Source: Rhodococcus spongiicola (GTDB lineage: Bacteria; Actinomycetota; Actinomycetes; Mycobacteriales; Mycobacteriaceae). Taken from it: DNA of 64,000 nt. Made by a program: the position numbers and the translations under genes. Of this stretch, positions 1 through 8,605 are shown in pieces (within the stretch, counting starts at the first letter, position 1; each line of letters starts with the position of its first letter). Location: NCBI RefSeq assembly GCF_004011835.1, contig NZ_RKLN01000006.1, positions 124,001 through 188,000 of the forward strand, in the 5' to 3' direction. The notes beneath the pieces were generated by a model. The model was not told the origin of the DNA. It worked only from the letters and a program-made list of their open reading frames with translations, and searched no databases.

Positions 1-168
1 GAACTGCCTTGATCGCGTACGCCGCGGCACCGAGATCGTGTTGGGCGACGTGTCCAATGCTCGCGGCCTGCCCGGCTGTGTAAACGGTTGGCGTTGGCGG
101 GCGGTGAGCCAGGCAAGCAGAGCGAACAGAGCTGCGGCGATGGCTGCGATGAGAGAAGCGACAGTCAC
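1..168 (-). pseudogene. Partial, probably decayed Imm-5-like immunity gene
   Basis: Reading leftward, positions about 92 to 1 encode TVYTAGQAASIGHVAQHDLG followed by AAAYAIKAV. This Ala/His-rich pattern resembles, from memory, the actinobacterial 'putative immunity protein' (Imm-5-like) family. A GTG at 168 with AGGGG six bases upstream opens a different frame, which gives a hydrophobic start (VTVASLIAAIAAALFALLAWL). The family-like stretch therefore has no start in its own frame. I read this as a 5'-damaged or frameshifted gene leaving the window on the left. It could instead be a short membrane protein in the GTG frame. Low confidence. Confidence 0.3.
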
Positions 169-285
169 GGTTGACCCCTAGGCCGGCGGCAAGTCCGCTA
201 CTTCCAGATGTGTCGGAAGCAAAGGCTTGTACAGCTAGACACAGTTTGCGAGAAACGCCTAGAACGTGTTCCAACGCGAGGGATC

Positions 286-301
286 TGTGGCTATTGTCAC
301 A
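286..301. promoter_or_regulatory. CRP/GlxR-like palindrome upstream of alcohol dehydrogenase
   Basis: TGTGGCTATTGTCACA matches the CRP/GlxR consensus TGTGA-N6-TCACA with one mismatch. It lies about 35 bases before the alcohol dehydrogenase start, a position where it could act as operator or activator site. Binding is inferred from the motif only. Confidence 0.45.
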
Positions 302-335
302 ACTGTTTCTAGTCACGTTCGGGGAGGGTGTTGCA

Positions 336-1463
336 GTGAAGACCAAGGGCGCGTTGCTGTGGGGTGTGAACGAGAAGTGGTCGATCGAGGAGATCGAGCT
401 GGGTGATCCGGTCGCCGGCGAGGTGCAGATCCGCATGGAAGCCGCCGGCATGTGCCACTCCGACCTCCACATCGTCACCGGTGCGACGCCGATGTCGTCC
501 TACCCGGCGATGGGCGGTCACGAGGGTGCCGGCGTGATCACCAAGGTCGGCGAAGGCGTCACCGATCTCGAGGTCGGCGATCACGTCGTGCTCTCGTTCA
601 TCCCGGCGTGTGGCCGCTGTCCGTCGTGTTCGGCGGGCCAATCGAACGTATGCGACCTCGGCATGGGTCTGCTCAGCGGTCAGGCAGTTGCCGACGGGAC
701 CTACCGCATCCAGGCTGGCGGGGAGAACGTGATCCCGATGTGCCTGCTCGGCACGTTCGCGCCGTACATGACAGTGCACGAGTCCCAGGCCGTGAAGATC
801 GAGAAGGACATCCCGTTCGAACTCGCGGCCCTCGTCGGCTGCGGTGTTCCGACCGGCTGGGGTTCCGCGACGAACGTCGCGGAGGTCAAGGCGGGCGAGT
901 CGGTCGCCATTATCGGCGTCGGTGGCGTCGGCATGAGCGCGCTGCAGGGCGCCGTCGCCTCGGGTGCGCGGCACGTGTTCGCGATCGACCCGTCACCGTT
1001 CAAGCGCGAGCAGGCGCTCAAGTTCGGTGCCACGCACGCCTTCCCGTCGATGGAAGAAGCGATCGCCCTGATCATGGAGATCACCTGGGGTCGTATGTGC
1101 CAGAAGACGATCATCACGGTCGGTGAGATGAAAGGCGAGTACATCGACCCTGCCCTCACTCTCACCGCCAAGACCGGCCGCTGCGTCGTCACCGCCATGG
1201 GTGATATGGCGGACATGGACGTCAAGCTCAACTCCTTCCTGTTCGCGATGCTGCAGAAGGAACTGCGCGGAACCATCTACGGTGCCTGCAATGCCCGCGT
1301 CGACATCCCGAACCTGCTCAACCTGTACAAGGCGGGCCTGCTCAACCTCGAGGACATGGTCACCAACACCTACTCGCTCGAGCAGGTGAACGAGGGTTAC
1401 CAGGACATGCTCGACAACAAGAACATCCGCGGCGTCATCCGCTACACCGAGGCCGACTGGTGA
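336..1463 (+). CDS. NDMA-dependent (nicotinoprotein) alcohol dehydrogenase
   Basis: A 375-residue zinc-dependent medium-chain alcohol dehydrogenase of the mycofactocin-associated, NDMA-dependent type. It oxidises alcohols with a tightly bound NAD that is recycled by an external electron acceptor. Visible features are catalytic zinc ligands Cys40 (GMCHSD), His62-Glu63 (GGHEG) and Cys169 (GCGVPTG), structural-zinc Cys92, 95, 98 and 106, and the nucleotide loop GVGGVG at 194-199. The opening KTKGALLWGVNEKW is typical of the family. The GTG at 336 is chosen because GGGGAGG lies about nine bases upstream; the frame stays open to 171 but without family-like sequence. A CRP-like palindrome precedes it. 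No mycofactocin genes are in the window. Confidence 0.9.
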   Translation: MKTKGALLWGVNEKWSIEEIELGDPVAGEVQIRMEAAGMCHSDLHIVTGATPMSSYPAMGGHEGAGVITKVGEGVTDLEVGDHVVLSFIPACGRCPSCSAGQSNVCDLGMGLLSGQAVADGTYRIQAGGENVIPMCLLGTFAPYMTVHESQAVKIEKDIPFELAALVGCGVPTGWGSATNVAEVKAGESVAIIGVGGVGMSALQGAVASGARHVFAIDPSPFKREQALKFGATHAFPSMEEAIALIMEITWGRMCQKTIITVGEMKGEYIDPALTLTAKTGRCVVTAMGDMADMDVKLNSFLFAMLQKELRGTIYGACNARVDIPNLLNLYKAGLLNLEDMVTNTYSLEQVNEGYQDMLDNKNIRGVIRYTEADW

Positions 1464-1472
1464 ACCGCTGAT

Positions 1473-1497
1473 CCGATCGCCCTCGTAGTCCGATCGG
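1473..1497. terminator. Possible hairpin after alcohol dehydrogenase
   Basis: CCGATCG and CGATCGG form a 7-bp stem around an 11-base loop, 10 bases after the stop codon. A nested GATCCGATC/GATCGGATC pair lies around it. There is no U-tract, so it is only a weak terminator candidate. Confidence 0.35.
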
Positions 1498-1686
1498 GTG
1501 CGGCCTCCTGATCGGATCGCTCGCAAGGTGGAATCACCGACCACCGCCTACGCACCGAGTGCAGTTCCACTTCGGTACAGCAGAAGCGAGTCTCGGAACG
1601 TCTTGACCGGCACCGCCGTGTCCGCAAGGCAACGCCAGGATCGGAAGCCGCTTGTCCGAGCCCATTGTCGGGGTACCGTCCCATCC

Positions 1687-2619
1687 ATGGCTGCTGCGAT
1701 CTCGGTGGAGAAGCTGGTCAAAACATTCGGGGCCACAAGGGCTCTCGACGGGTTGGACCTGCAAGTGAGTACGGGTGAGGTGCACGGATTTCTCGGACCC
1801 AATGGTTCCGGGAAATCGACGACTATCAGGGTGCTGCTGGGACTGTTGCGGGCTGATTCCGGTCGTATCCGGTTGCTCGGGGGTGATCCTTGGAAGGACT
1901 CGGTCTCGCTTCACCGCCGAATCGCGTACGTGCCGGGAGACGTCAGTCTCTGGCCCAACCTCACGGGGGGTGAGGCGATCGACCTTCTGGCGGGTTTGCG
2001 GGGCGGCCTCGACGAGTCTCGACGAAGCGACCTGCTCGAGCGGTTCGAGCTCGATCCGACGAAGAAGGCCCGCACCTACTCGAAGGGCAATCGGCAGAAG
2101 GTTGCGCTCGTGGCCGCATTCGCATCGAACGCCGATCTCTATGTCCTCGACGAGCCGACGTCTGGGTTGGATCCATTGATGGATTCGGTTTTTCGGGACT
2201 GTATCGGCGAGGTGTCGGGTGCGGGAAGAACCGTCTTGCTGTCCAGCCACATCCTCGCCGAGGTCGAGGCATTGTGTGATCGTGTGAGCATCATCAGGGA
2301 AGGGCGGACCGTGGAGTCGGGCACGCTGGCCGAGCTTCGCCACCTCACCCGGACGTCAGTTACCGCGGAAACAGAGAGGCCGGTGACCGGACTGGATTCG
2401 GTGACCGGTGTATTCGACGCGCGGGTGGACGGGGTGCACGTGCGCTGCGAGGTGGAGACCAGCGAACTGGACGGTGTGCTGCACTACCTGCTGACCTTCG
2501 GGATCAGATCGCTCACCTCGGCGCCACCGACCCTCGAGGAACTGTTCCTTCGACACTACGGCGACGAACTCGCACGCGAGGGCCAGAACCATGGGCCCGC
2601 CGAATCGAAGTTGCACTGA
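1687..2619 (+). CDS. ABC transporter ATP-binding protein
   Basis: A 310-residue ATPase of an ABC-2 export system. It has Walker [10 protein letters not shown], a signature loop written YSKGNRQK rather than LSGGQ, Walker B LYVLDEPT and the H-loop SSH. That SKGNRQ signature is common in drug/antibiotic-type exporters with a separate permease. The ATG at 1687 begins at the family's usual start ([19 protein letters not shown]); the open frame upstream is not family-like. The stop overlaps the permease start by one base (TGATG), so the two are translationally coupled. The substrate is unknown. The pair at 60874-62579 has the same architecture. Confidence 0.88.
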   Translation: MAAAISVEKLVKTFGATRALDGLDLQVSTGEVHGFLGPNGSGKSTTIRVLLGLLRADSGRIRLLGGDPWKDSVSLHRRIAYVPGDVSLWPNLTGGEAIDLLAGLRGGLDESRRSDLLERFELDPTKKARTYSKGNRQKVALVAAFASNADLYVLDEPTSGLDPLMDSVFRDCIGEVSGAGRTVLLSSHILAEVEALCDRVSIIREGRTVESGTLAELRHLTRTSVTAETERPVTGLDSVTGVFDARVDGVHVRCEVETSELDGVLHYLLTFGIRSLTSAPPTLEELFLRHYGDELAREGQNHGPAESKLH

Positions 2620-4247
2620 TGAGTGCGCAATTCGCCGGAACCGGTCGGCTCGTGCGGTTGGCGCTACGGCGCGACCGGATCCAACTTCCGGTTTGGCTGT
2701 TCGCCCTCGTCGTGCTGCAGGCAATTTCGGTCTCGAGCGTCCTGGGGCTCTACCCGACGGAGGCTGATCTCCTCAGCATCGCCATCGCGACCGCGCAGTC
2801 GCCTGTTGCGCTGGCCACCAACGGAATCATCTCCGGATACACCGCGGGTGCAGTGGTCGCGAGCCAGATCGTCATGCCGCTTTCGCTGGGGGCCGCCCTG
2901 ATGAGCATCTTGCTCGTGGTTCGCCACACCCGGCAGAACGAGGAGACGGGCAGGGCGGAGCTTGTCGAGGCCGCGGTCGTGGGGCGGAAGGCGTTTCTCA
3001 CCGCTGCCCTGACGGTTGCGGTCGCGGCGAACGCGATTCTGGCAGCGTCCAGTGTTGTGGTCCTGATGGCACAGGGGCTGCCCCTGGGTGGGTCGTTGGC
3101 GATCGGACTTGCGATTGCCGGCGCGGGAATTTCTTTCGCGGGCATTGGGGCAGTCACCTCACAGGTAACGGAGGGAGCGCGAGCGGCCAACGGGCTCGCA
3201 GGCGCCGCCCTCGCGGCGGCTTTCGTGCTGCGTGCTGTGGGTGACATGTCCGGAACCGTCGAGGCTGGAGGCACGCGGGTGGTTAGCGGCTTTGCCTCAT
3301 GGCTGTCGCCGATCGGTTGGGCAGAGCAGATTCGACCCTACGACGACAATGACTGGTGGGTGCTCGTACTGCCGGCCCTGTTCGCGCTCGGAACCGTAGC
3401 GCTCGCGTTCTTCTTAACCGAACGACGAGATCTCGGCGCCGGATTGGTCGCCACCAGGCGCGGGCCCGCCCGCGCATCGCGATCCCTGCCGACACCGCTC
3501 GGATCGGCCTGGCGGATCCAACGAGGCGTTCTCTTCTGGTGGGCGGTGGGTGTCGGATTCATCGCACTCGTCTATGGAGGGGTTGGCGAGCAAATCGACG
3601 ACTTCCTCGGTGAGGGCGACCAGGTGTCCGAGGTGATGGGGAAACTTGGAGGCACCTCCGACATGGTGGACGCCTACTTCGCGACCATCTTCGGCACGAT
3701 GGCGATTGCGGTGGGCGCCTATTCGGTTCAGGCACTGCTGCGGATGCGTGCAGAGGAGGCGGCGGGGCGGCTCGAGCCAGTCCTGGCCACAGCTGTGGGG
3801 CGCCCCCGCTGGCTGTTAGCCCACTTGGCGGTGGTGGTGGCCGGTGTGGTTGCGCTGCAGCTACTCACCGGTGTCGCCACGGGGCTCGCATACGGTCTGG
3901 TCACAGCGGATGTGGTGGGCAATGTAGCCGATCTGAGCGCGGCAGCGTTGGTCTTCGTGCCTGCAATCCTGGTGGTGGTAGCCATTGCTGTTCTGCTCTT
4001 CGGCGGCCTCCCCTTGTGGGCTTCGGGGCTTTCCTGGACCGCACTCGCATTGTTCCTGCTGTTCGGGTTGCTCGGTCCACTGCTCGGATTGCCCGATTTC
4101 ATTCGCAACTTGTCGCCGTTCAGTCATGTCCCGCCCGTCCCCGCCGCTGACGTGACGGGCACGCCGCTGATGTGGATGGTGGCGGTCGCCGTCGTCCTGG
4201 CGGCGGGGGGAGTCGCGTTGTTCCGGCGGCGGGATCTGGCCATCTAG
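2619..4247 (+). CDS. ABC-2 type permease, polyketide-antibiotic exporter-like
   Basis: A 542-residue hydrophobic protein with two permease-like halves (about 1-270 and 295-542). The Ala/Leu/Val-rich membrane segments are separated by short Arg-rich loops. Size and layout fit the actinobacterial family annotated as putative exporters of polyketide antibiotics. It is coupled to the ATPase just upstream. This system often has a TetR regulator beside it, but none is present here. The transported compound cannot be told from sequence. Confidence 0.8.
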   Translation: MSAQFAGTGRLVRLALRRDRIQLPVWLFALVVLQAISVSSVLGLYPTEADLLSIAIATAQSPVALATNGIISGYTAGAVVASQIVMPLSLGAALMSILLVVRHTRQNEETGRAELVEAAVVGRKAFLTAALTVAVAANAILAASSVVVLMAQGLPLGGSLAIGLAIAGAGISFAGIGAVTSQVTEGARAANGLAGAALAAAFVLRAVGDMSGTVEAGGTRVVSGFASWLSPIGWAEQIRPYDDNDWWVLVLPALFALGTVALAFFLTERRDLGAGLVATRRGPARASRSLPTPLGSAWRIQRGVLFWWAVGVGFIALVYGGVGEQIDDFLGEGDQVSEVMGKLGGTSDMVDAYFATIFGTMAIAVGAYSVQALLRMRAEEAAGRLEPVLATAVGRPRWLLAHLAVVVAGVVALQLLTGVATGLAYGLVTADVVGNVADLSAAALVFVPAILVVVAIAVLLFGGLPLWASGLSWTALALFLLFGLLGPLLGLPDFIRNLSPFSHVPPVPAADVTGTPLMWMVAVAVVLAAGGVALFRRRDLAI

Positions 4248-4762
4248 CTGTCTCGGTACCCACCGTCCGGTGAGGTGGAGTCCGCCGTACCGGTCTCGGT
4301 TCTTCCCGGACGCGCCCTGGCATCCGGTGAGCTGTCTCTGTATTCGAGGTCTCGGTCGATGCGGCCGAGGGTCAGCCCAGTTGGTTGGCCGTTCCGGCAC
4401 GGGCCGCAGGTGAAGAAGCAGATCCCGGCAGTGATACAGCTCGTGATGCTCGAAACAACGTTCGTCGGCGACACCGCCGCGATCTGGACGTCGCGGGAGC
4501 CGGACGGCAAGGAGGTGCTGAAGCGGTTCGGGCGCTCCCCGGATACCGGGACCAGAAGGCGCGGATCGTCTTGGCGCTCTTGGGTAAACAGATCCGCGTG
4601 CAGTGCCCGGGTGGCGTGAGGCGGCGGGCGCCTACGGCGACGAGGGCGCCCGCCGGTCGATCGCTGACGTCGTCGACCGGCAGACGCTCCTCGAGGTGCG
4701 CGAGTTCAGGGCAGGCCGCCAAGGCCGCGGTGAGGCGGCCAAGGGGAACTAGCCCGGGACGA
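4248..4762. other. 515-bp stretch without an intact gene; coding-like scraps
   Basis: No complete gene is convincing here. Plus-strand scraps look coding but sit in different frames: IPAVIQLVMLETTFVGDTAA around 4425-4485, and AYGDEGARRSIADVVDRQTL continuing to a TAG at 4750-4752. Stops and frame changes separate them. The pattern fits a decayed gene of unrecognised family just beyond the 3' end of amt. Long antisense frames across this stretch are ordinary high-GC shadows. Confidence 0.4.
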
Positions 4763-6097
4763 TCAGACCCCGTCTTTCTCCGATTCCGGACGCTGACGCG
4801 GCTGCTCGTGCTCGTGCTCACGCGAGAACAGGCCGTGCTGCGGACCGTGTTGCGGGCCGTGTGCGAGGACGGCGTGCTCGTAGGCCGACTCGGCGTGCAT
4901 CGCCAGGTCGATGCCGGAGGTCTCCTGTTCGGCGGTGACGCGGAAGCCGATCACACGGTCGGTGAGCTTGCCGATACCGAACGACACTCCGAAGGCGTAG
5001 AGGCCGACGACGACGATCACGAGAATCTGCTTGCCGAGCAGGGCGAACCCGCCGCCGTACAGCAGCCCCTCCACACCGCCGGTCATCACCTGAGCGGCGA
5101 GCAGACCGATCAGCAGCGTGCCGACGATGCCGCCGACCAGGTGCACACCGACGACGTCGAGGGAGTCGTCGTAGCCGAAGCGGAACTTCCAGCCCACCGC
5201 GAACGAGCACACGGCGCCGGCGAGGATGCCGATTACGGCGGCACCGACCATGCTGACGTACCCGCACGACGGGGTGATGGCAACCAGACCGGCGACGACA
5301 CCCGAGGCGGCACCGAACGTGGTCGGGTGGCCGTCCCGCGTCTTCTCCACGAACAGCCAGCCGAGCAGACCGGCGCAGCCGGCGACGAGGGTGTTGAGGA
5401 ACACTGCTGCAGCGATGCCGTCCGCGGCCAGGGCCGAGCCCGCGTTGAAGCCGAACCAGCCGAACCACAGGAGGCCGACACCGAGCAGGACCAGCGGGAG
5501 GTTGTGCGGACGCATCGGGTCAGTGCGGAACCCGATACGCGGGCCGAGCACGAGGGCAAGTGCCAGCGCCGATGCGCCGGAAACGATCTCGACGACCAGG
5601 CCACCCGCGAAGTCCAGCGCCCCGAGCTTGGAGATCCAGCCGTCCGGGCCCCACACCCAGTGGGCGACGGGAGCGTAGACCAGCAGCGTCCACAGCGGGA
5701 CGAAGATCATCCATGACGAGAACTTGGCACGGTCGGCGATTGCACCGCTGACCAGCGCGGCGGTGAGGATGGCGAACGTCAGCTGGAACGTCGCGAACAG
5801 GAACTCGGGCACCCCGGACGTTGCGGTGTCGGGGGTGATCCCGGAAAGGCCGAAGTGTTCGAGCCCACCGATCAGTCCGCCGCCGACGTCGTCGCCGAAC
5901 GCGAGGCTGTACCCGACGAACAGCCACGCCACCGTGACCAGGGCGATCGCGATGAAACTCATCATGATCATGTTGAGCACGCCCTTGGAGCGGACCATGC
6001 CGCCGTAGAACAGCGCGAGGCCGGGCGTCATCAGCAGGACCATGGCCGTGCAGACCAGTAGCCACGCGGTAGTCGCGGGATCGATTGTCTCGAGCAT
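4763..6097 (-). CDS. amt: Ammonium transporter (Amt/MEP/Rh family)
   Basis: A 444-residue membrane protein with about eleven transmembrane helices and the signature LLMTPGLALFYGGMVRSKGV at residues 21-40. The second pore histidine is present as His319 (VVGVHLVGG). The first pore histidine is replaced by Glu170 in GGLVVEIVSG (codon GAG at 5590-5588). The C-terminal tail carries a repeated GPQH and is His/Glu-rich. The ATG is supported by GGAGAA about eight bases upstream. The usual glnK/glnD neighbours are missing, so this looks like a stand-alone transporter rather than the GlnK-controlled copy. Confidence 0.92.
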   Translation of the reverse strand: MLETIDPATTAWLLVCTAMVLLMTPGLALFYGGMVRSKGVLNMIMMSFIAIALVTVAWLFVGYSLAFGDDVGGGLIGGLEHFGLSGITPDTATSGVPEFLFATFQLTFAILTAALVSGAIADRAKFSSWMIFVPLWTLLVYAPVAHWVWGPDGWISKLGALDFAGGLVVEIVSGASALALALVLGPRIGFRTDPMRPHNLPLVLLGVGLLWFGWFGFNAGSALAADGIAAAVFLNTLVAGCAGLLGWLFVEKTRDGHPTTFGAASGVVAGLVAITPSCGYVSMVGAAVIGILAGAVCSFAVGWKFRFGYDDSLDVVGVHLVGGIVGTLLIGLLAAQVMTGGVEGLLYGGGFALLGKQILVIVVVGLYAFGVSFGIGKLTDRVIGFRVTAEQETSGIDLAMHAESAYEHAVLAHGPQHGPQHGLFSREHEHEQPRQRPESEKDGV

Positions 6098-6282
6098 GTG
6101 AACTTCTCCTCACCGGCGGGTCTCACCACACGCGAGCATCGACCATCGCGTCTCCTGGTTTCCGGCTCGCGGCAACCATGTTGCGTACATGTTTCGTAGT
6201 TCTCTCCGCGCTCGGGTTGGAGGCGACGCGTGGGCCGCGACGCCTGCCACGAACTGTCGGTGATCGCCGGTAGTCTTTCGCC

Positions 6283-8349
6283 GTGGCCCTGTACCGGAAA
6301 TATCGACCGGCTTCGTTTGCGGAGGTGGTGGGTCAGGAGCACGTCACCGAGCCCCTGAGCACCGCGCTCGACGCCGGACGCATCACCCACGCCTACCTGT
6401 TCTCCGGGCCGCGGGGATGCGGCAAGACGTCGTCGGCCCGCATCCTCGCGCGGTCGCTCAACTGCGTACAGGGGCCCACGTCCAGCCCGTGCGGGGTGTG
6501 CGCGTCGTGTGTCGCGCTCGGTCCCGGTGGTGCCGGCAACCTGGACGTCATCGAACTCGACGCAGCCAGTCATGGTGGTGTAGAGGACACCCGCGAGCTG
6601 CGTGACCGCGCGTTCTACGCCCCCGCCGAGTCTCGGTACCGGGTGTTCATCGTCGACGAGGCGCACATGGTCACCACGGCGGGATTCAACGCGCTCCTCA
6701 AGATCGTCGAGGAGCCGCCGGAGCACCTGATCTTCGTCTTCGCGACCACAGAGCCGGAGAAGGTGCTTCCCACCATCCGGTCCCGTACGCATCACTACCC
6801 GTTCCGGCTCCTGGCACCGTCAACCATGCGCGGGCTGCTCGAGAGGATCTGTGCACAGGAGCACGTTCCGGTCGAGGATGCGGTGTATCCGCTCGTCATC
6901 CGCGCCGGCGGCGGTTCGCCGCGGGATTCCTTGAGCCTGCTCGACCAGCTCCTCGCGGGCGCGGGCGACGAGGGTGTGACGTATGCGCGGGCGCTCGCGC
7001 TGCTCGGGGTCACCGACGTCGCGCTCATCGACGAGGCCGTCGACGCGCTCGCCGCGAACGACGGAGCCAGCCTGTTCGGCACCATCGACAAGGTGATGGA
7101 TGCCGGTCACGACCCGCGCCGCTTCGCGGTCGACCTGCTCGAGCGCCTGCGCGATCTGATCCTGATGCGTGCTGTCCCGGACGCGGCCGAACGCGGCCTG
7201 GTCGACGCTCCCGGCGACGTTCTCGAGCGGATGCGCGAGGAGGCCGAGAAGATCGGGTCCGCGACCCTGGCCCGTTACGCCGAGTTGGCGCACGCAGGTC
7301 TCGGTGAGATGCGCGGTGCTACCGCGCCCCGCCTGCTGCTCGAGGTGATGTGCGCCCGGATGTTGCTGCCGTCGGCGACGGACGCGGAATCGGCTGTGTT
7401 GCAGCGACTCGAGCGGCTCGAGCGGGGAGTTTCGGCGGCCCCGGCTGCGCCCCCGTCCGCAACGTCCCCGTCCGTGCCGGCCGCATCCCCCGCCGCTCCT
7501 CGCCCCGCTCCCGCCGAGCCGCCATCGGCCGGGCCTGTCTATCAGCGTCCTTCCCAGCGCCGCACGGCCGAGGTCGACGGCGCCGCTGGGGAAGCGGCGC
7601 GGACCGCACCCGAGCCCGAGTCGGCCTCCACGCCGGCTCCGGCTCCCCCTCCCGCCCCGCGGCTCGAGCCCGTCCGTCGGCCAGATCCGGAACCCGCTCC
7701 AGTGCAACAGGTTTCGTCGGACCGTCCCGACGCAGCCGCGATCCGCGCCGTGTGGTCCGAGGTGCGAGCGAAAGTGCGCGAGCGTAGTCGCACGGTCGAG
7801 GTGATGCTGTCCGGCGCGACGGTGCGGACGGTGGACGGCTCGCGGGTGGTTCTGGGCCACGACTCAGCTCCACTGGCAAAGCGACTGGTCGAACCACGCA
7901 ACGGCGACGTCATCCGGGCGGCCCTGCATGAGGTATTCGGCGGCGACTGGGAGGTCACCTGCGAACATGGCGCCGCCCCGGACGCGGCCAGCCCGGCGCA
8001 GGACGCACCGGTGGTTGCCGCGCCACAGCAAGCGAAGGCGCCTGCCGCTCAACGCTTCTCCAGGCCCAGTCAGGCGCGCGCGGTCCCGCCGCCGGGGACA
8101 CCCGTGCCGGAGCCAGACGACATTCCGCCGCCCGAGGCGCCCGACTACCCGGATGATCCGGGTCCGCCTCCCCCCTCGGCCGTCGATGACGGCTACGCCC
8201 CTTCCCCGCCTCCGACCACGCCGGAAGACGAGGAGGAGATGATGGCGGAGGCCGCGGTCCCGGTGGAGGAGGCAAGTCGGGTCGACCCCGACGACGCGGC
8301 CGGTGAACTGCTCACCGAGGTCCTGGGCGCGCGCCAGATCGACGGCTGA
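6283..8349 (+). CDS. dnaX: DNA polymerase III subunits gamma/tau
   Basis: A 688-residue clamp-loader ATPase. Walker A is GPRGCGKTS at residues 42-50, the zinc ligands are Cys61, 70, 73 and 76, Walker B is VFIVDEAH at about 121-128, and a sensor FATTEPEK follows. The clamp-loader module ends near residue 370. After it come two Pro/Ala-rich acidic linkers (about 390-480 and 570-660) flanking a tau-like module that contacts the polymerase. The GTG start gives the canonical ALYRKYRP opening. It anchors the conserved dnaX...recR...asd order. Confidence 0.95.
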   Translation: MALYRKYRPASFAEVVGQEHVTEPLSTALDAGRITHAYLFSGPRGCGKTSSARILARSLNCVQGPTSSPCGVCASCVALGPGGAGNLDVIELDAASHGGVEDTRELRDRAFYAPAESRYRVFIVDEAHMVTTAGFNALLKIVEEPPEHLIFVFATTEPEKVLPTIRSRTHHYPFRLLAPSTMRGLLERICAQEHVPVEDAVYPLVIRAGGGSPRDSLSLLDQLLAGAGDEGVTYARALALLGVTDVALIDEAVDALAANDGASLFGTIDKVMDAGHDPRRFAVDLLERLRDLILMRAVPDAAERGLVDAPGDVLERMREEAEKIGSATLARYAELAHAGLGEMRGATAPRLLLEVMCARMLLPSATDAESAVLQRLERLERGVSAAPAAPPSATSPSVPAASPAAPRPAPAEPPSAGPVYQRPSQRRTAEVDGAAGEAARTAPEPESASTPAPAPPPAPRLEPVRRPDPEPAPVQQVSSDRPDAAAIRAVWSEVRAKVRERSRTVEVMLSGATVRTVDGSRVVLGHDSAPLAKRLVEPRNGDVIRAALHEVFGGDWEVTCEHGAAPDAASPAQDAPVVAAPQQAKAPAAQRFSRPSQARAVPPPGTPVPEPDDIPPPEAPDYPDDPGPPPPSAVDDGYAPSPPPTTPEDEEEMMAEAAVPVEEASRVDPDDAAGELLTEVLGARQIDG

Positions 8350-8605
8350 CGCTCACGTTCAGCCGACGCTCTCACCGGGTGCGGTACCTGATCGACGAGA
8401 ATGTCTACGGTGACGAGCGTGGGTCACGCGAACCCGGGCGTCAAAGCTAGTGTCGCAGGATGTTTGGGGTGACCAGATGCCCGCCGACTGACCTCGAGGT
8501 CAACTGGATCGACGGTTCAGAATCGGCAGATGAACCGGCTCCTCGTGTCCGATGCGTGCGGTAGCTTCGGCTGGTCGGCGTGTGTGACGAGGTGAGGAGT
8601 GGGTT

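Noticed and set aside
4385-5716. Long plus-strand open frame antisense to amt
   Set aside because: It lies opposite a full-length, well-conserved ammonium transporter. The translation is Arg/Asp/Glu-rich with no domain, as expected for a high-GC shadow frame.
6098-6282. A 4.5S RNA (ffs) or tRNA gene upstream of dnaX
   Set aside because: No matching conserved stem-loop or cloverleaf could be found in this stretch.
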